A DNA stretch of 64,000 nt from Sphingobacterium spiritivorum. GTDB taxonomy: Bacteria > Bacteroidota > Bacteroidia > Sphingobacteriales > Sphingobacteriaceae. Both the position numbers and the translations under genes were made by a program. A model generated the notes under the pieces. It saw only the letters and a list, made by a program, of their open reading frames with translations. It searched no databases and was not told the DNA's origin. The stretch is taken from positions 558,001 through 622,000 of the forward strand of contig NZ_CP068082.1 of NCBI RefSeq assembly GCF_016724845.1. Direction: 5' to 3'. Position 1 is the first letter of the stretch. Each line of letters opens with the position of its first letter. Shown here in pieces: positions 36,975 to 46,558 of the stretch.

Positions 36975-37673
36975 ATGAACATAGATAAAAACGAATTCAG
37001 AAAATATGCTATCAAGCATCACCGTATCGGAAGCCAACATGTGGACAGCTTCATTTCACGTGTTCAACAAAATATGCCAACTAACCTGACACCTTACATT
37101 GTTGAAGAGCGTCAGCTAAATGTGGCACAAATGGACGTATTCTCCAGATTAATGATGGACCGCATCATCTTTTTAGGAGATGCCGTGACGGATCAGGTTG
37201 CAAATATTATTCAGGCACAATTATTATTTCTTCAGTCTACGGATGCACAACGTGATATACAGATCTATATCAATTCACCGGGAGGTAGTGTATACGCCGG
37301 ATTAGGAATATACGACACTATGCAATACATCTCTCCTGATGTAGCTACGATCTGTACAGGTATGGCTGCTTCTATGGGAGCCGTATTATTAGTAGCCGGA
37401 GCCAAAGGTAAACGCACAGCATTGAAACATTCACGTGTCATGATCCACCAGCCATCAGGTGGTGCTCAGGGAGTTGCTGCAGATATGGAAATCAATCTTC
37501 GTGAGATGCTTAAGCTGAAAGAAGAACTGTACACTATCATAGCGGAGCATTCAGGTCAATCGTACGAATGGGTAGAAAAATCTTCTGACCGTGACTACTG
37601 GATGAGAGCTGCAGAAGCAAAAGAATTTGGAATGGTAGACGAAGTATTGTCTTCCAAAAAAGAAATCAAATAA
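36975..37673 (+). CDS. clpP: ATP-dependent Clp protease proteolytic subunit
   Basis: 232 aa. Serine protease with Ser133 (ICTGMAASMGAV), His158 (VMIHQPSGGAQG) and the family Asp; 'ERQLNVAQMDVFSRLMMDRIIFLGDAV' precedes the core. N-terminal extension of about 30 residues compared with E. coli ClpP is usual in this phylum. Forms the degradation chamber for ClpX. The clpX ATG follows its stop codon with no gap. Confidence 0.96.
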   Translation: MNIDKNEFRKYAIKHHRIGSQHVDSFISRVQQNMPTNLTPYIVEERQLNVAQMDVFSRLMMDRIIFLGDAVTDQVANIIQAQLLFLQSTDAQRDIQIYINSPGGSVYAGLGIYDTMQYISPDVATICTGMAASMGAVLLVAGAKGKRTALKHSRVMIHQPSGGAQGVAADMEINLREMLKLKEELYTIIAEHSGQSYEWVEKSSDRDYWMRAAEAKEFGMVDEVLSSKKEIK

Positions 37674-38924
37674 ATGAGCAAAAATAACACAAAAGATATT
37701 CGCTGTTCGTTTTGCGGCATCAGTAAAAATGATGCGCAAATGCTGATTGCCGGAGACGGCGCTCACATCTGTGACCGCTGTGTCATGCAGGCCAATGAAA
37801 TATTGGCCGAAGAGCTGAAGCAACGTAAGAGCAAATCTTTACAGACTGCTTTAAAACTAATCCGTCCGCTGGAAATCAAACAGCATCTTGATCAATACGT
37901 TATCGGTCAGGATGATGCTAAAAAAGTAATTTCGGTAGCGGTATACAATCACTATAAACGTCTGAATCAAAAGGTAGATAAAGACGATATTGAGATTGAA
38001 AAGTCAAACCTGATCATCGTAGGTGAAACAGGAACCGGAAAAACACTACTGGCCAAGACAGTAGCTAAAATTTTGAATGTACCGTTCAGCATTGTAGATG
38101 CTACAGTACTGACAGAAGCGGGTTATGTGGGCGAAGATGTGGAAAGTATACTGACACGTCTTTTACAAGCAGCAGACTATGATGTAGCTGCCGCAGAACG
38201 TGGTATTATCTACATCGATGAAATCGATAAGATAGCACGTAAAAGCGATAATCCTTCTATCACCCGGGACGTATCCGGAGAAGGAGTACAACAGGCGCTG
38301 TTAAAAATATTAGAAGGAACAGTAGTCAATGTACCTCCTCAGGGCGGACGTAAACATCCGGATCAGAAAATGATTGCAGTCAATACCAGTAATATCCTGT
38401 TTATCTGTGGCGGAGCTTTTGACGGTATCCAGAAAAAGATCGCTAACCGTTTGAGAACGCAGACAGTAGGCTATAAGATGAGAGAAGATGAGCAGGAGAT
38501 CGACTTAAACAATCTCTATAAGTATATCACTCCTCAGGATTTAAAAACCTTTGGTTTGATACCTGAGCTGATCGGCCGTCTTCCTGTATTGACCTATTTA
38601 AATCCATTAGATAAGGAAACGCTGTTAAGCATCCTGACAGAGCCCAAAAATGCATTGATCAAACAGTATAAAAAACTGTTTAACTATGAAGGTATCGAGT
38701 TAGAGTTCGATAAAAATGTCTATCAGTTTATCGTGGACAAAGCAGATGAATTCAAATTAGGGGCCAGAGGACTAAGAGCCATCTGCGAAGCAATCATGCT
38801 GGATGCAATGTTCGAAATCCCGACTTCAAGAGAAGACATTACCGACAACACATTACACATTACGCTGGACTACGCCAAACAAAAATTTGAAAAGTCAGAC
38901 ATCAAAAAACTGCATGTCGCGTAA
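37674..38924 (+). CDS. clpX: Clp protease ATP-binding subunit ClpX
   Basis: 416 aa. N-terminal zinc-binding domain with C11-x2-C14 and 'HICDRC', then AAA+ unfoldase with Walker A GETGTGKT, Walker B '[10 protein letters not shown]', sensor regions, the pore loop 'AGYVGEDVE' and the IGF-like ClpP-docking loop 'RTQTVGYKM' region; '[11 protein letters not shown]' is sensor 2. Unfolds tagged proteins and feeds ClpP; also acts in proteome control. Operon with clpP. Confidence 0.96.
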   Translation: MSKNNTKDIRCSFCGISKNDAQMLIAGDGAHICDRCVMQANEILAEELKQRKSKSLQTALKLIRPLEIKQHLDQYVIGQDDAKKVISVAVYNHYKRLNQKVDKDDIEIEKSNLIIVGETGTGKTLLAKTVAKILNVPFSIVDATVLTEAGYVGEDVESILTRLLQAADYDVAAAERGIIYIDEIDKIARKSDNPSITRDVSGEGVQQALLKILEGTVVNVPPQGGRKHPDQKMIAVNTSNILFICGGAFDGIQKKIANRLRTQTVGYKMREDEQEIDLNNLYKYITPQDLKTFGLIPELIGRLPVLTYLNPLDKETLLSILTEPKNALIKQYKKLFNYEGIELEFDKNVYQFIVDKADEFKLGARGLRAICEAIMLDAMFEIPTSREDITDNTLHITLDYAKQKFEKSDIKKLHVA

Positions 38925-38935
38925 CTAAAAAATAT

Positions 38936-38960
38936 AAGGCTCTCCTCAACGGAGAGCCTT
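38936..38960 (+). terminator. Terminator after clpPX
   Basis: AAGGCTCTCC/GGAGAGCCTT with TCAAC loop, 12 bp after the clpX stop; T-rich sequence follows. Confidence 0.85.
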
Positions 38961-39259
38961 GTTTATATTCGGTTCCAATCCGCTATTACTCAATACTGAC
39001 AACAGTAGATCAGCGCAATGCTGGCGCTACATTGGTCATAGCCCAACGGTTTCTTATCTGCTATACCTATTGCTCATGAATACGATCTTACACAGATCTA
39101 TTCCGGGCAGATGCAGTCGCATACAAAAGTTCTTTTACAGCACTTTAACAGAAAGTTAAACGGATATGCTTATACTTGCTGATCGTTCTTCTCCAATCGG
39201 CAGGATAGCGTGTATCCGATTTTCAGATATATAAAGTAACACCTATTAAAAAAATTGTT
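38961..39259. other. Intergenic region between clpX and the AMP nucleosidase gene
   Basis: About 300 bp. A 66-codon open frame crosses it but has no coding character. No promoter of good quality and no RNA gene recognised. Confidence 0.5.
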
Positions 39260-40075
39260 ATGAGTAAAAACAAAGAAGAAAACAGCCCGGTCAAAGCCGG
39301 ACTTAAATCAAAAGAAGATATCGTACACAACTGGCTTCCACGTTATACAGGAAGACCGCTGGATGAGTTTGGAGAGTATATTTTGTTGACCAATTTTTCA
39401 AAGTATCTCCATATTTTCTCCGAAATGCATGATAATGCCCCGATATACGGAACAGATAAGCCTATGCAATCAGTGACTGCAGCAGGCATCACAATCATCA
39501 ATTTCGGAATGGGTAGCCCTATGGCAGCGACGATCATGGATCTGTTGTCAGCAATCGCCCCTAAGGCTGTCCTGTTTCTGGGAAAAGCCGGAGGATTGAA
39601 AAAGAAAAATAAGATCGGTGACCTTGTACTCCCTATTGCCGCAATACGGGGTGAAGGAACGTCAAATGATTACTTCCCGCCTGAAGTACCTGCCCTGCCG
39701 GCATTTGCTTTACAGAAAGCGATATCCACTACGATCAGGGATCATTCACGTGACTACTGGACAGGAACAGTATATACAACCAACAGACGCGTGTGGGAAC
39801 ATGAGAAATCATTTAAGAAATATCTCAAATCCATACGTGCTATGTGTGTAGATATGGAGACGGCTACAATCTTTAGTGTAGGCTTTGCCAACAAAATACC
39901 GACAGGTGCACTCTTATTGGTATCTGACCAACCGATGATCCCTGAAGGAGTAAAAACCGAAGAAAGCGATGTATCTGTAACCGCTAACTACGTACAGACA
40001 CATCTTTTGATCGGTATTGATTCCCTCAAACAACTCATCAATAATGGTTTAACAGTGAAACACCTGCAGTTTTAA
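39260..40075 (+). CDS. amn: AMP nucleosidase (short form)
   Basis: 271 aa. Phosphorylase-superfamily fold (PF01048): 'TIINFGMGSPMAATIMDLLSAIAPKAVLFLGKAGGL', 'GDLVLPIAAIRGEGTSNDYFPPEVPALPAF', and the conserved 'CVDMETATIFSVGFANKIPTGALLLVSDQPMIPEGVKT' that sets AMP nucleosidase apart from other nucleosidases. Hydrolyses AMP to adenine and ribose 5-phosphate. It is the short Bacteroidota type, without the N-terminal regulatory domain of E. coli Amn. Confidence 0.92.
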   Translation: MSKNKEENSPVKAGLKSKEDIVHNWLPRYTGRPLDEFGEYILLTNFSKYLHIFSEMHDNAPIYGTDKPMQSVTAAGITIINFGMGSPMAATIMDLLSAIAPKAVLFLGKAGGLKKKNKIGDLVLPIAAIRGEGTSNDYFPPEVPALPAFALQKAISTTIRDHSRDYWTGTVYTTNRRVWEHEKSFKKYLKSIRAMCVDMETATIFSVGFANKIPTGALLLVSDQPMIPEGVKTEESDVSVTANYVQTHLLIGIDSLKQLINNGLTVKHLQF

Positions 40076-40094
40076 TCCCCTCAACGGAAAAGGT

Positions 40095-40102
40095 TATCTT
40101 TG
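40095..40102 (+). promoter_or_regulatory. -7 box of the cystathionine beta-synthase gene
   Basis: TATCTTTG, 19 bp before the ATG at 40122. Confidence 0.7.
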
Positions 40103-40121
40103 TATAAACAAATAAAACAGT

Positions 40122-41486
40122 ATGTGGTATAACAATATTTTGGAAACGATAGGAAATACACCTCTTGTTAAACTGAATAAAGTCACTAAGCACCTCAAGG
40201 GGACAATCCTGGCTAAAATAGAGACAACAAATCCGGGGAATTCTATCAAAGATCGTATGGCAATCAAAATGATAGAAGATGCCGAAAAGGCAGGATTATT
40301 AAAACCGGGCGGCACCATCATCGAAGGCACATCCGGAAATACCGGAATGGGCCTTGCAATGGCGGCTGTCGTAAAAGGATACCGTTGTATCTTTACCACT
40401 ACGGATAAACAATCCAAAGAGAAAATCGATGCGCTGCGTGCATTCGGTGCCGAAGTAATTGTATGCCCTACAAACGTTGAACCTGAAGATCCCCGCTCCT
40501 ACTATTCCGTCTCCAGCAGACTAGAAAAAGAAGTCCCAAATGCCTGGAAGGCCAATCAGTATGATAATCCCTCCAATGCACAGGCGCACTATGAGACGAC
40601 AGGCCCTGAAATATGGGAACAGACAGAAGGAAAGATCACACACCTGATAGTGGGTGTGGGAACAGGTGGTACTATATCAGGAACAGCCAGATATCTGCGG
40701 GAGAAAAATCCGGACATCAAAGTCTGGGGAATCGACACCTATGGATCTGTTTTTAAGAAATACAAGGAAACAGGCATATTTGATAAAAACGAAATATACC
40801 CTTATATCACAGAAGGCATTGGTGAGGATTTTCTTCCCGAAAATGTGGACTTCAGCGTCATTGATCTGTTTGAAAAAGTAACTGACAAAGATGCTGCACT
40901 TCTGACCAGAGATCTGGCCCGAAAAGAAGGCATATTTGCCGGAAATTCGGCAGGGGCTGCTGTTGCGGGACTACTGCAACTGGGAGCATCTCTAAAGGAA
41001 GAAGATGTAGTCGTCGTGATCTTCCATGATCACGGATCCCGTTATATGGGTAAGATGTACAATGAAGACTGGTTACGTGAACGCGGATTCCTGAAAGATG
41101 AAAAATTAACGGCACTCACTATTCTGAAAAAACGGGAAACCCAGGATATTGTAACAGCAGATGTGGATCAGACGGTGATTGAAACATTCAACACAATGAA
41201 AACACTGAATATTTCCCAGATACCGGTTACACAACAAGGAATGGTTGTCGGAAAGATAACAGAGTCTGATATTCTGTCGGCACTCCTGGAAAACCCATCC
41301 ACTAAATCCGCAAACGTGCAAAGTATCAGTACAAAGCCTTTTCCTTTTGTTGATCTTAATGCCTCTATAGACAAGATTTCGGCCTTAATCAATAAGGATT
41401 CTCAGGCAGTATTGGTGGAGGATGAATACGGAAGAATCAATATCATTACGCAATATGATATTATCAATGCTATATCTGAGGGATAG
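40122..41486 (+). CDS. Cystathionine beta-synthase
   Basis: 454 aa. PLP-dependent fold type II: 'IGNTPLVKLNK', PLP lysine Lys43 in NPGNSIKDRMA, 'EGTSGNTGMGLAMAA' (phosphate loop) and 'GVGTGGTISGTARYL'. Two CBS domains follow (about 335-450: 'TVIETFNTMKTLNISQIPVTQQGMVVGKITESDIL', 'VLVEDEYGRINIITQYDII'), which distinguishes it from plain cysteine synthase. Makes cystathionine from serine and homocysteine; CBS domains may respond to adenosyl ligands. Stand-alone gene with own promoter and terminator. Confidence 0.92.
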   Translation: MWYNNILETIGNTPLVKLNKVTKHLKGTILAKIETTNPGNSIKDRMAIKMIEDAEKAGLLKPGGTIIEGTSGNTGMGLAMAAVVKGYRCIFTTTDKQSKEKIDALRAFGAEVIVCPTNVEPEDPRSYYSVSSRLEKEVPNAWKANQYDNPSNAQAHYETTGPEIWEQTEGKITHLIVGVGTGGTISGTARYLREKNPDIKVWGIDTYGSVFKKYKETGIFDKNEIYPYITEGIGEDFLPENVDFSVIDLFEKVTDKDAALLTRDLARKEGIFAGNSAGAAVAGLLQLGASLKEEDVVVVIFHDHGSRYMGKMYNEDWLRERGFLKDEKLTALTILKKRETQDIVTADVDQTVIETFNTMKTLNISQIPVTQQGMVVGKITESDILSALLENPSTKSANVQSISTKPFPFVDLNASIDKISALINKDSQAVLVEDEYGRINIITQYDIINAISEG

Positions 41487-41507
41487 TAAATATCTTTTAT
41501 CAACAAG

Positions 41508-41537
41508 AAGGGGTATCTGATTTCAGATACCCTTTCT
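41508..41537. terminator. Terminator between cystathionine beta-synthase and ftsB-like genes
   Basis: GGGTATCTGA/TCAGATACCC stem with a 2-nt loop, T-rich on the right; lies between convergent stops. Confidence 0.8.
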
Positions 41538-41544
41538 CTTTATA

Positions 41545-41847
41545 TTATTTTTTCTCTGCTTCCTTTTCCAGGATAACATAGACATCTTCATTATCTTTTT
41601 TCATTTGATAGCGTTCCCGCGCTATACGTTGAATCTCACTGGGATTATTCTGTACATCCTTGATCGTCTGCTGAATACCTGCGATCTCCTTTTCATAGTA
41701 TGTCTTTTCTTTTTCCAGATTAGACTTCTCTTTCTGATAACTGTATTGTGTACTGAAATCATTTCGGTCAAAGAATAACATCCATACCACAAAAGCTACA
41801 CCTGCGAGCAGGTATTTGTTTCGGATAACGTACAAAAATCTTTCCAT
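41545..41847 (-). CDS. FtsB/DivIC-like septum formation protein
   Basis: 100 aa from the ATG at 41847. One membrane helix (about 10-25, 'KYLLAGVAFVVWMLFF') followed by a coiled coil ('KEKSNLEKEKTYYEKEIAGIQQTIKDV') and 'NPSEIQRIARERYQMKKDNEDVYVI', the typical FtsB/DivIC end (PF04977). Divisome component bridging FtsL and FtsQ. It follows eno, the same neighbourhood as ftsB in proteobacteria. A -7 box 4 nt upstream gives it a separate, possibly leaderless transcript. Confidence 0.88.
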   Translation of the reverse strand: MERFLYVIRNKYLLAGVAFVVWMLFFDRNDFSTQYSYQKEKSNLEKEKTYYEKEIAGIQQTIKDVQNNPSEIQRIARERYQMKKDNEDVYVILEKEAEKK

Positions 41848-41851
41848 ATGC

Positions 41852-41859
41852 CAAAAGTA
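41852..41859 (-). promoter_or_regulatory. -7 box immediately before the ftsB-like gene
   Basis: TACTTTTG on the minus strand, 4 nt before the ATG at 41847, and downstream of the eno terminator. Confidence 0.55.
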
Positions 41860-41918
41860 CAAACTATTACCTATTAATTTCTAACAAGCTAAAATTAAAG
41901 TAATTTTCTGAAAATAAA

Positions 41919-41944
41919 AAAGAGACTATCGTAATAGTCTCTTT
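41919..41944 (-). terminator. Terminator after eno
   Basis: Perfect 11-bp stem AAAGAGACTAT/ATAGTCTCTTT with CGTA loop; an A tract on its left side gives a U run on the minus strand. Confidence 0.88.
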
Positions 41945-41968
41945 CTGTATTAACATTGCTGTTAATGC

Positions 41969-43294
<1,326 letters not shown>

Positions 43295-43316
43295 TTATCT
43301 TCAAATAAACAGCACT

Positions 43317-43335
43317 AAGTGTATAAAGTACACTT
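43317..43335 (-). other. Hairpin in the eno leader
   Basis: AAGTGTA-TAAAG-TACACTT is a perfect 7-bp stem inside the 5' leader of eno. No T run, so not a terminator; may affect translation or stability. Confidence 0.4.
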
Positions 43336-43361
43336 TTTACGCTTTCACATTTATATACAAC

Positions 43362-43369
43362 CAAATATA
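43362..43369 (-). promoter_or_regulatory. -7 box of eno
   Basis: TATATTTG on the minus strand, 91 bp before the eno ATG and downstream of the orphan terminator at 43420. Confidence 0.6.
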
Positions 43370-43413
43370 ACTAAAATATGCTTCTTAGAAAATTATTTAG
43401 GAGAGTTTTAAAT

Positions 43414-43444
43414 AAAAAAAGCAAGACAGGAGGGCTGTCTTGCT
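43414..43444 (-). terminator. Orphan rho-independent terminator between carA and eno
   Basis: AGCAAGACAG/CTGTCTTGCT stem (43420-43444), loop of 5, then seven U on the minus strand. The carA terminator is already 90 bp upstream, so this one ends some other transcript. See finding on candidate small RNA. Confidence 0.85.
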
Positions 43445-43532
43445 AAACATTGATTACCATTCAAATCATAAACCTAATATGATTGTATACTACAAACGGA
43501 ACTGAACAGCCCTACGCTACATTCCTGTACAC

Positions 43533-43566
43533 AAAAAAGGGTTGAATATTTTCAATTCAACCCTTT
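43533..43566 (-). terminator. Terminator after carA
   Basis: AAAGGGTTGAAT (43536-43547) pairs with ATTCAACCCTTT (43555-43566); six A on the left give a U run on the minus strand. Confidence 0.9.
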
Positions 43567-43585
43567 CTGACTGTTACCCAGTATT

Positions 43586-44686
43586 TTATTTTTTAATCAA
43601 AGCGACGAAATCGTCAAATAAATATCTTGAATCGTGAGGACCCGGAGATGACTCAGGGTGATACTGCACCGAAAATGCTTTCTTACCTTTGACACGGATA
43701 CCTTCTATAGAACCGTCATTCAGGTTGACATGCGTTATCTCCACCTGTTCTGATTTTTCAATATCTTCAGCCACCACACCAAAACCATGGTTCTGGGATG
43801 TAATCTCACATCTGTTTGCAATAATATTTTTGACAGGGTGATTAATACCTCTGTGGCCATTGTGCATTTTGCTGGTCCGGATACCATTTGCTAAAGCCAA
43901 TATCTGATGTCCTAAACAAATTCCGAACATAGGTTTTTCAGCAGCAATGATTTCTTTAACCGTATCAATCGCATAAGGCATTGCAGACGGATCGCCCGGG
44001 CCGTTGGAGATAAAGTAACCATCAGCTCCCCATGCTTCCATTTCAGCAAATGTTGTTTTTGCAGGAAAAACCTTCGCATACACCTGACGTGCGTCAAAGT
44101 TTCTCAAAATATTACGTTTAATACCCAGATCCAGCACAGCGATACGTGTCGAAGCATCTTCATCCCCATAGAAATAAGGTTCTTTGGTCGAAACTTTTGA
44201 AGACAACTCCAGACCGTCCATTGAAGGAACCTGTGCCAGTTGTGCTTTCAAAGACTCTATATCCAGATTTTCTGAAGATATAATCGCATTCATTGCACCT
44301 TTGCTGCGAATATGACGGACTAATGAACGCGTATCGATATCTGAAATACCCACCAGATTCTCCTCCTCAAAGTAGTTCTGGATGGATGTATCGGCCATCT
44401 TGCGACTATAGTTGATATTATAGTTCTTACACACCAATCCTGCGATTTGGATTTGATTAGATTCAGATTCTTCATTGGCAATACCGTAATTCCCGATATG
44501 AGCATTGGTCGTTACCATAATCTGTCCAAAATAAGAAGGATCGGTAAAAATCTCCTGATAACCAGTAGTGCCGGTATTGAAACAGATCTCTCCTGTAGTT
44601 GTTCCAATTTTCCCAGCAGCTTTACCATGATACACGGTACCGTCTTCTAAAACTAAAATTGCAGGCAATTTGCTGTAGTTGGTCAT
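43586..44686 (-). CDS. carA: Carbamoyl-phosphate synthase small subunit
   Basis: 366 aa. N-terminal CarA domain ('ILVLEDGTVYHGKAAGKIGTTTGEICFNTGTTGYQEI', 'DIDTRSLVRHIRSKGAMNAII') and class I glutamine amidotransferase domain with Cys257 in 'FGICLGHQILALA' and 'VQYHPESSPGPHDS' (His, Glu). Supplies ammonia from glutamine for carbamoyl phosphate, needed for arginine and pyrimidines. carB is not adjacent within the window. The 5' leader (about 165 nt) contains a leader peptide and terminator that look like an attenuator. Confidence 0.96.
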   Translation of the reverse strand: MTNYSKLPAILVLEDGTVYHGKAAGKIGTTTGEICFNTGTTGYQEIFTDPSYFGQIMVTTNAHIGNYGIANEESESNQIQIAGLVCKNYNINYSRKMADTSIQNYFEEENLVGISDIDTRSLVRHIRSKGAMNAIISSENLDIESLKAQLAQVPSMDGLELSSKVSTKEPYFYGDEDASTRIAVLDLGIKRNILRNFDARQVYAKVFPAKTTFAEMEAWGADGYFISNGPGDPSAMPYAIDTVKEIIAAEKPMFGICLGHQILALANGIRTSKMHNGHRGINHPVKNIIANRCEITSQNHGFGVVAEDIEKSEQVEITHVNLNDGSIEGIRVKGKKAFSVQYHPESSPGPHDSRYLFDDFVALIKK

Positions 44687-44747
44687 TATTAACGTTTATT
44701 ATTTTTTTATGTTTAAGCTTCTCTTTCTTCTCATCAATCAAGGGCAC

Positions 44748-44788
44748 AAAAAAAGCCCTCAACGGGCTAAATAGCAATTAATCGACAT
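44748..44788 (-). promoter_or_regulatory. Candidate carA attenuator: leader peptide plus terminator
   Basis: On the minus strand, ATG at 44788 opens a nine-codon frame MSINCYLAR, stop at 44759-44761. Its Arg codon (CGT) and stop lie in the hairpin AGCCC-GTTGA-GGGCT (44754-44768), which is followed by a U7 tract. A later GCCCT (44741-44745) can pair with AGGGC of the 3' arm as a competing hairpin. The -7 box at 44859 is upstream and carA begins at 44686 downstream. Confidence 0.6.
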
Positions 44789-44858
44789 ATTGATCAATGA
44801 ATACACTGATAAATTTTGCGCTCACCTTGAAAAGATTTACTTCAATTTTCACGAGGGA

Positions 44859-44866
44859 CAAAGGTA
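44859..44866 (-). promoter_or_regulatory. -7 box of carA
   Basis: TACCTTTG on the minus strand, 172 bp before the carA ATG. No other TAnnTTTG lies between the attenuator hairpin and carA. Confidence 0.65.
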
Positions 44867-44931
44867 CATATTATTCATTAAAATAGTATAATTATTTTAA
44901 GAAGTTTTCAACACTTTTATTCCGGCGCACG

Positions 44932-45132
44932 CTAATCTTCATCTATAATCTCAGCCACACGACCTACCTGACCATCTGTAAGACGCACTTTGATGCCTCT
45001 GGAATGGTATGATGAAGATGTCAGGATATCCTTTACTATCCCCTCTGTTAATGCGCCCGTACGTTGATCTTTTTTCAAAATAATATTTACCAGTATTCCT
45101 GGTTTTATATCTGCTCTGTTCGTTCCGTCCAT
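44932..45132 (-). CDS. YwbE family protein
   Basis: 66 aa. 'MDGTNRADIKPGILVNIILKKDQRTG' and 'GIVKDILTSSSYHSRGIKVRLTDGQVGRVAEI' match the YwbE (DUF2196) family, small basic beta-rich proteins of unknown function that occur widely in bacteria. Complete, with the rseP terminator just before it and the carA promoter region just after. No terminator of its own is seen. Confidence 0.9.
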   Translation of the reverse strand: MDGTNRADIKPGILVNIILKKDQRTGALTEGIVKDILTSSSYHSRGIKVRLTDGQVGRVAEIIDED

Positions 45133-45157
45133 ACTTTATCTATTTTAAACAAAAACA

Positions 45158-45185
45158 AGAAGGTCCTTCAAATGAAAGACCTTCT
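45158..45185 (-). terminator. Terminator after rseP
   Basis: AGAAGGTC-(C)-TTCA pairs with TGAA-(A)-GACCTTCT around a 2-nt loop; an A-rich left side gives U on the minus strand. Confidence 0.8.
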
Positions 45186-45204
45186 GCTTATCTATTAAAA
45201 ATCC

Positions 45205-46530
45205 TTATTTAAAGAGTTTGAAAATATCATTTCCAAACACAAATATCATTAATGCTAACAGGATAAAGAACCCTACCATTTGCGCTTTTTCAAGGAATTT
45301 TTCGCTCAAAGGTTTACCCTGAATCATTTCAACAAGTAAAAAGATCACATGTCCCCCGTCCAGTGCAGGAATAGGAAGTAAATTCATAAAGGCTAATGCC
45401 ATGGACAGCATCCCTACAAGACTCCAGAAACGAACCCAATCGACTTCTGTTCCAAATAGCGTAGCGATACCCACAGGACCTGAAAGCGCCTTATCTGCTC
45501 TGATTTCTCCTCTGAAAATCTTACCGAATCCTTTTATATTATCTGTGATAACTGAAAAAGCCTGCTTCGCTCCTACCGGAAATGCTTCCGCCAGACTATA
45601 TTCTGTGATGACCAATGGAAGAGAGTAATCGTAGTTACGGTTGAATCCTAAAGTCCCGTCTTTATCAACCTGTCCTTTCACTGTGATCGTCTGTCCCTTT
45701 CTTACTAAAGTCAACATGACAGGCTTACCTGCATCTTTTTCCAAAATGGACTTAAACTCATCGAAGAAACGAACAGATACTTCATTTACAGCAATAATAC
45801 TATCTCCTTTTACCAATCCCATCCTGGCCGCTTCCGAACCTTTTACCACATTATCTACAGCAGTCATCCTGGTACGGATCTGCACAAATTCATTGGCTTT
45901 ATGATCCGCCACAGCATTCAGAATATCCGCAGGAACATGAATTTCTTTAGTCTCTCCATTACGTTCAATTGTCAGATTGGTATTACCCATCAGCACCTTT
46001 GAGCTAAGAAGTTCTTTGAAGAAACCTACCTTCTGACCATCTATTGCAACAATACGGTCTCCGGTCTGTATACCGATCTGCTTACCGATAATACCGGGTA
46101 CCACCCCATTCACAAGCTTTTGGTTATCGAAATTAGATTCTCCCTGACTGAATGCCAGCATCCAGTATACCACTACCCCTACAACAATATTTACGATAAT
46201 ACCGCCAAGCATTACAATAAGACGCTGCCAGGCTGGTTTTGAACGAAATTCCCAGGGTTGAGGCTCACCTTTCAGCTGCTCCGTATCCATGGACTCATCG
46301 ATCATACCGGCAATCTTCACGTATCCTCCAAGAGGTAACCATCCAATACCGTACTCACAACCTTTATAATTGAATTTGAACAATTTGACACCCCAGGCAT
46401 CAAAAAACAAATAAAATTTTTCTACTTTAATACCGAATGCACGTGCTGCTAAAAAATGTCCCAATTCGTGCAATACAATCAAAATCGACAGGCCTAAAAC
46501 GACCTGTCCAACCATTATTAAAACTCCCAT
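45205..46530 (-). CDS. rseP: RseP-type site-2 membrane protease
   Basis: 441 aa. Zinc motif HELGH at 21-25 in the first membrane helix, 'GIGWLPLGGYVKIAGMIDE', two PDZ-like regions (about 120-300), and 'LLPIPALDGGHVIFL' with the third metal ligand Asp. Intramembrane protease that cuts anti-sigma factors or signal-peptide remnants. Follows dxr with a 28-bp gap, a neighbourhood conserved across many bacteria. Confidence 0.94.
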   Translation of the reverse strand: MGVLIMVGQVVLGLSILIVLHELGHFLAARAFGIKVEKFYLFFDAWGVKLFKFNYKGCEYGIGWLPLGGYVKIAGMIDESMDTEQLKGEPQPWEFRSKPAWQRLIVMLGGIIVNIVVGVVVYWMLAFSQGESNFDNQKLVNGVVPGIIGKQIGIQTGDRIVAIDGQKVGFFKELLSSKVLMGNTNLTIERNGETKEIHVPADILNAVADHKANEFVQIRTRMTAVDNVVKGSEAARMGLVKGDSIIAVNEVSVRFFDEFKSILEKDAGKPVMLTLVRKGQTITVKGQVDKDGTLGFNRNYDYSLPLVITEYSLAEAFPVGAKQAFSVITDNIKGFGKIFRGEIRADKALSGPVGIATLFGTEVDWVRFWSLVGMLSMALAFMNLLPIPALDGGHVIFLLVEMIQGKPLSEKFLEKAQMVGFFILLALMIFVFGNDIFKLFK

Positions 46531-46558
46531 TTAACTTTTTAATCTTTTACATTAATTC

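Noticed and set aside
38959..39159. 66-codon open frame after clpX
   Set aside because: Starts in the 3' arm of the clpX terminator region, Arg/Leu/Ser-rich without pattern, no promoter; looks like chance.
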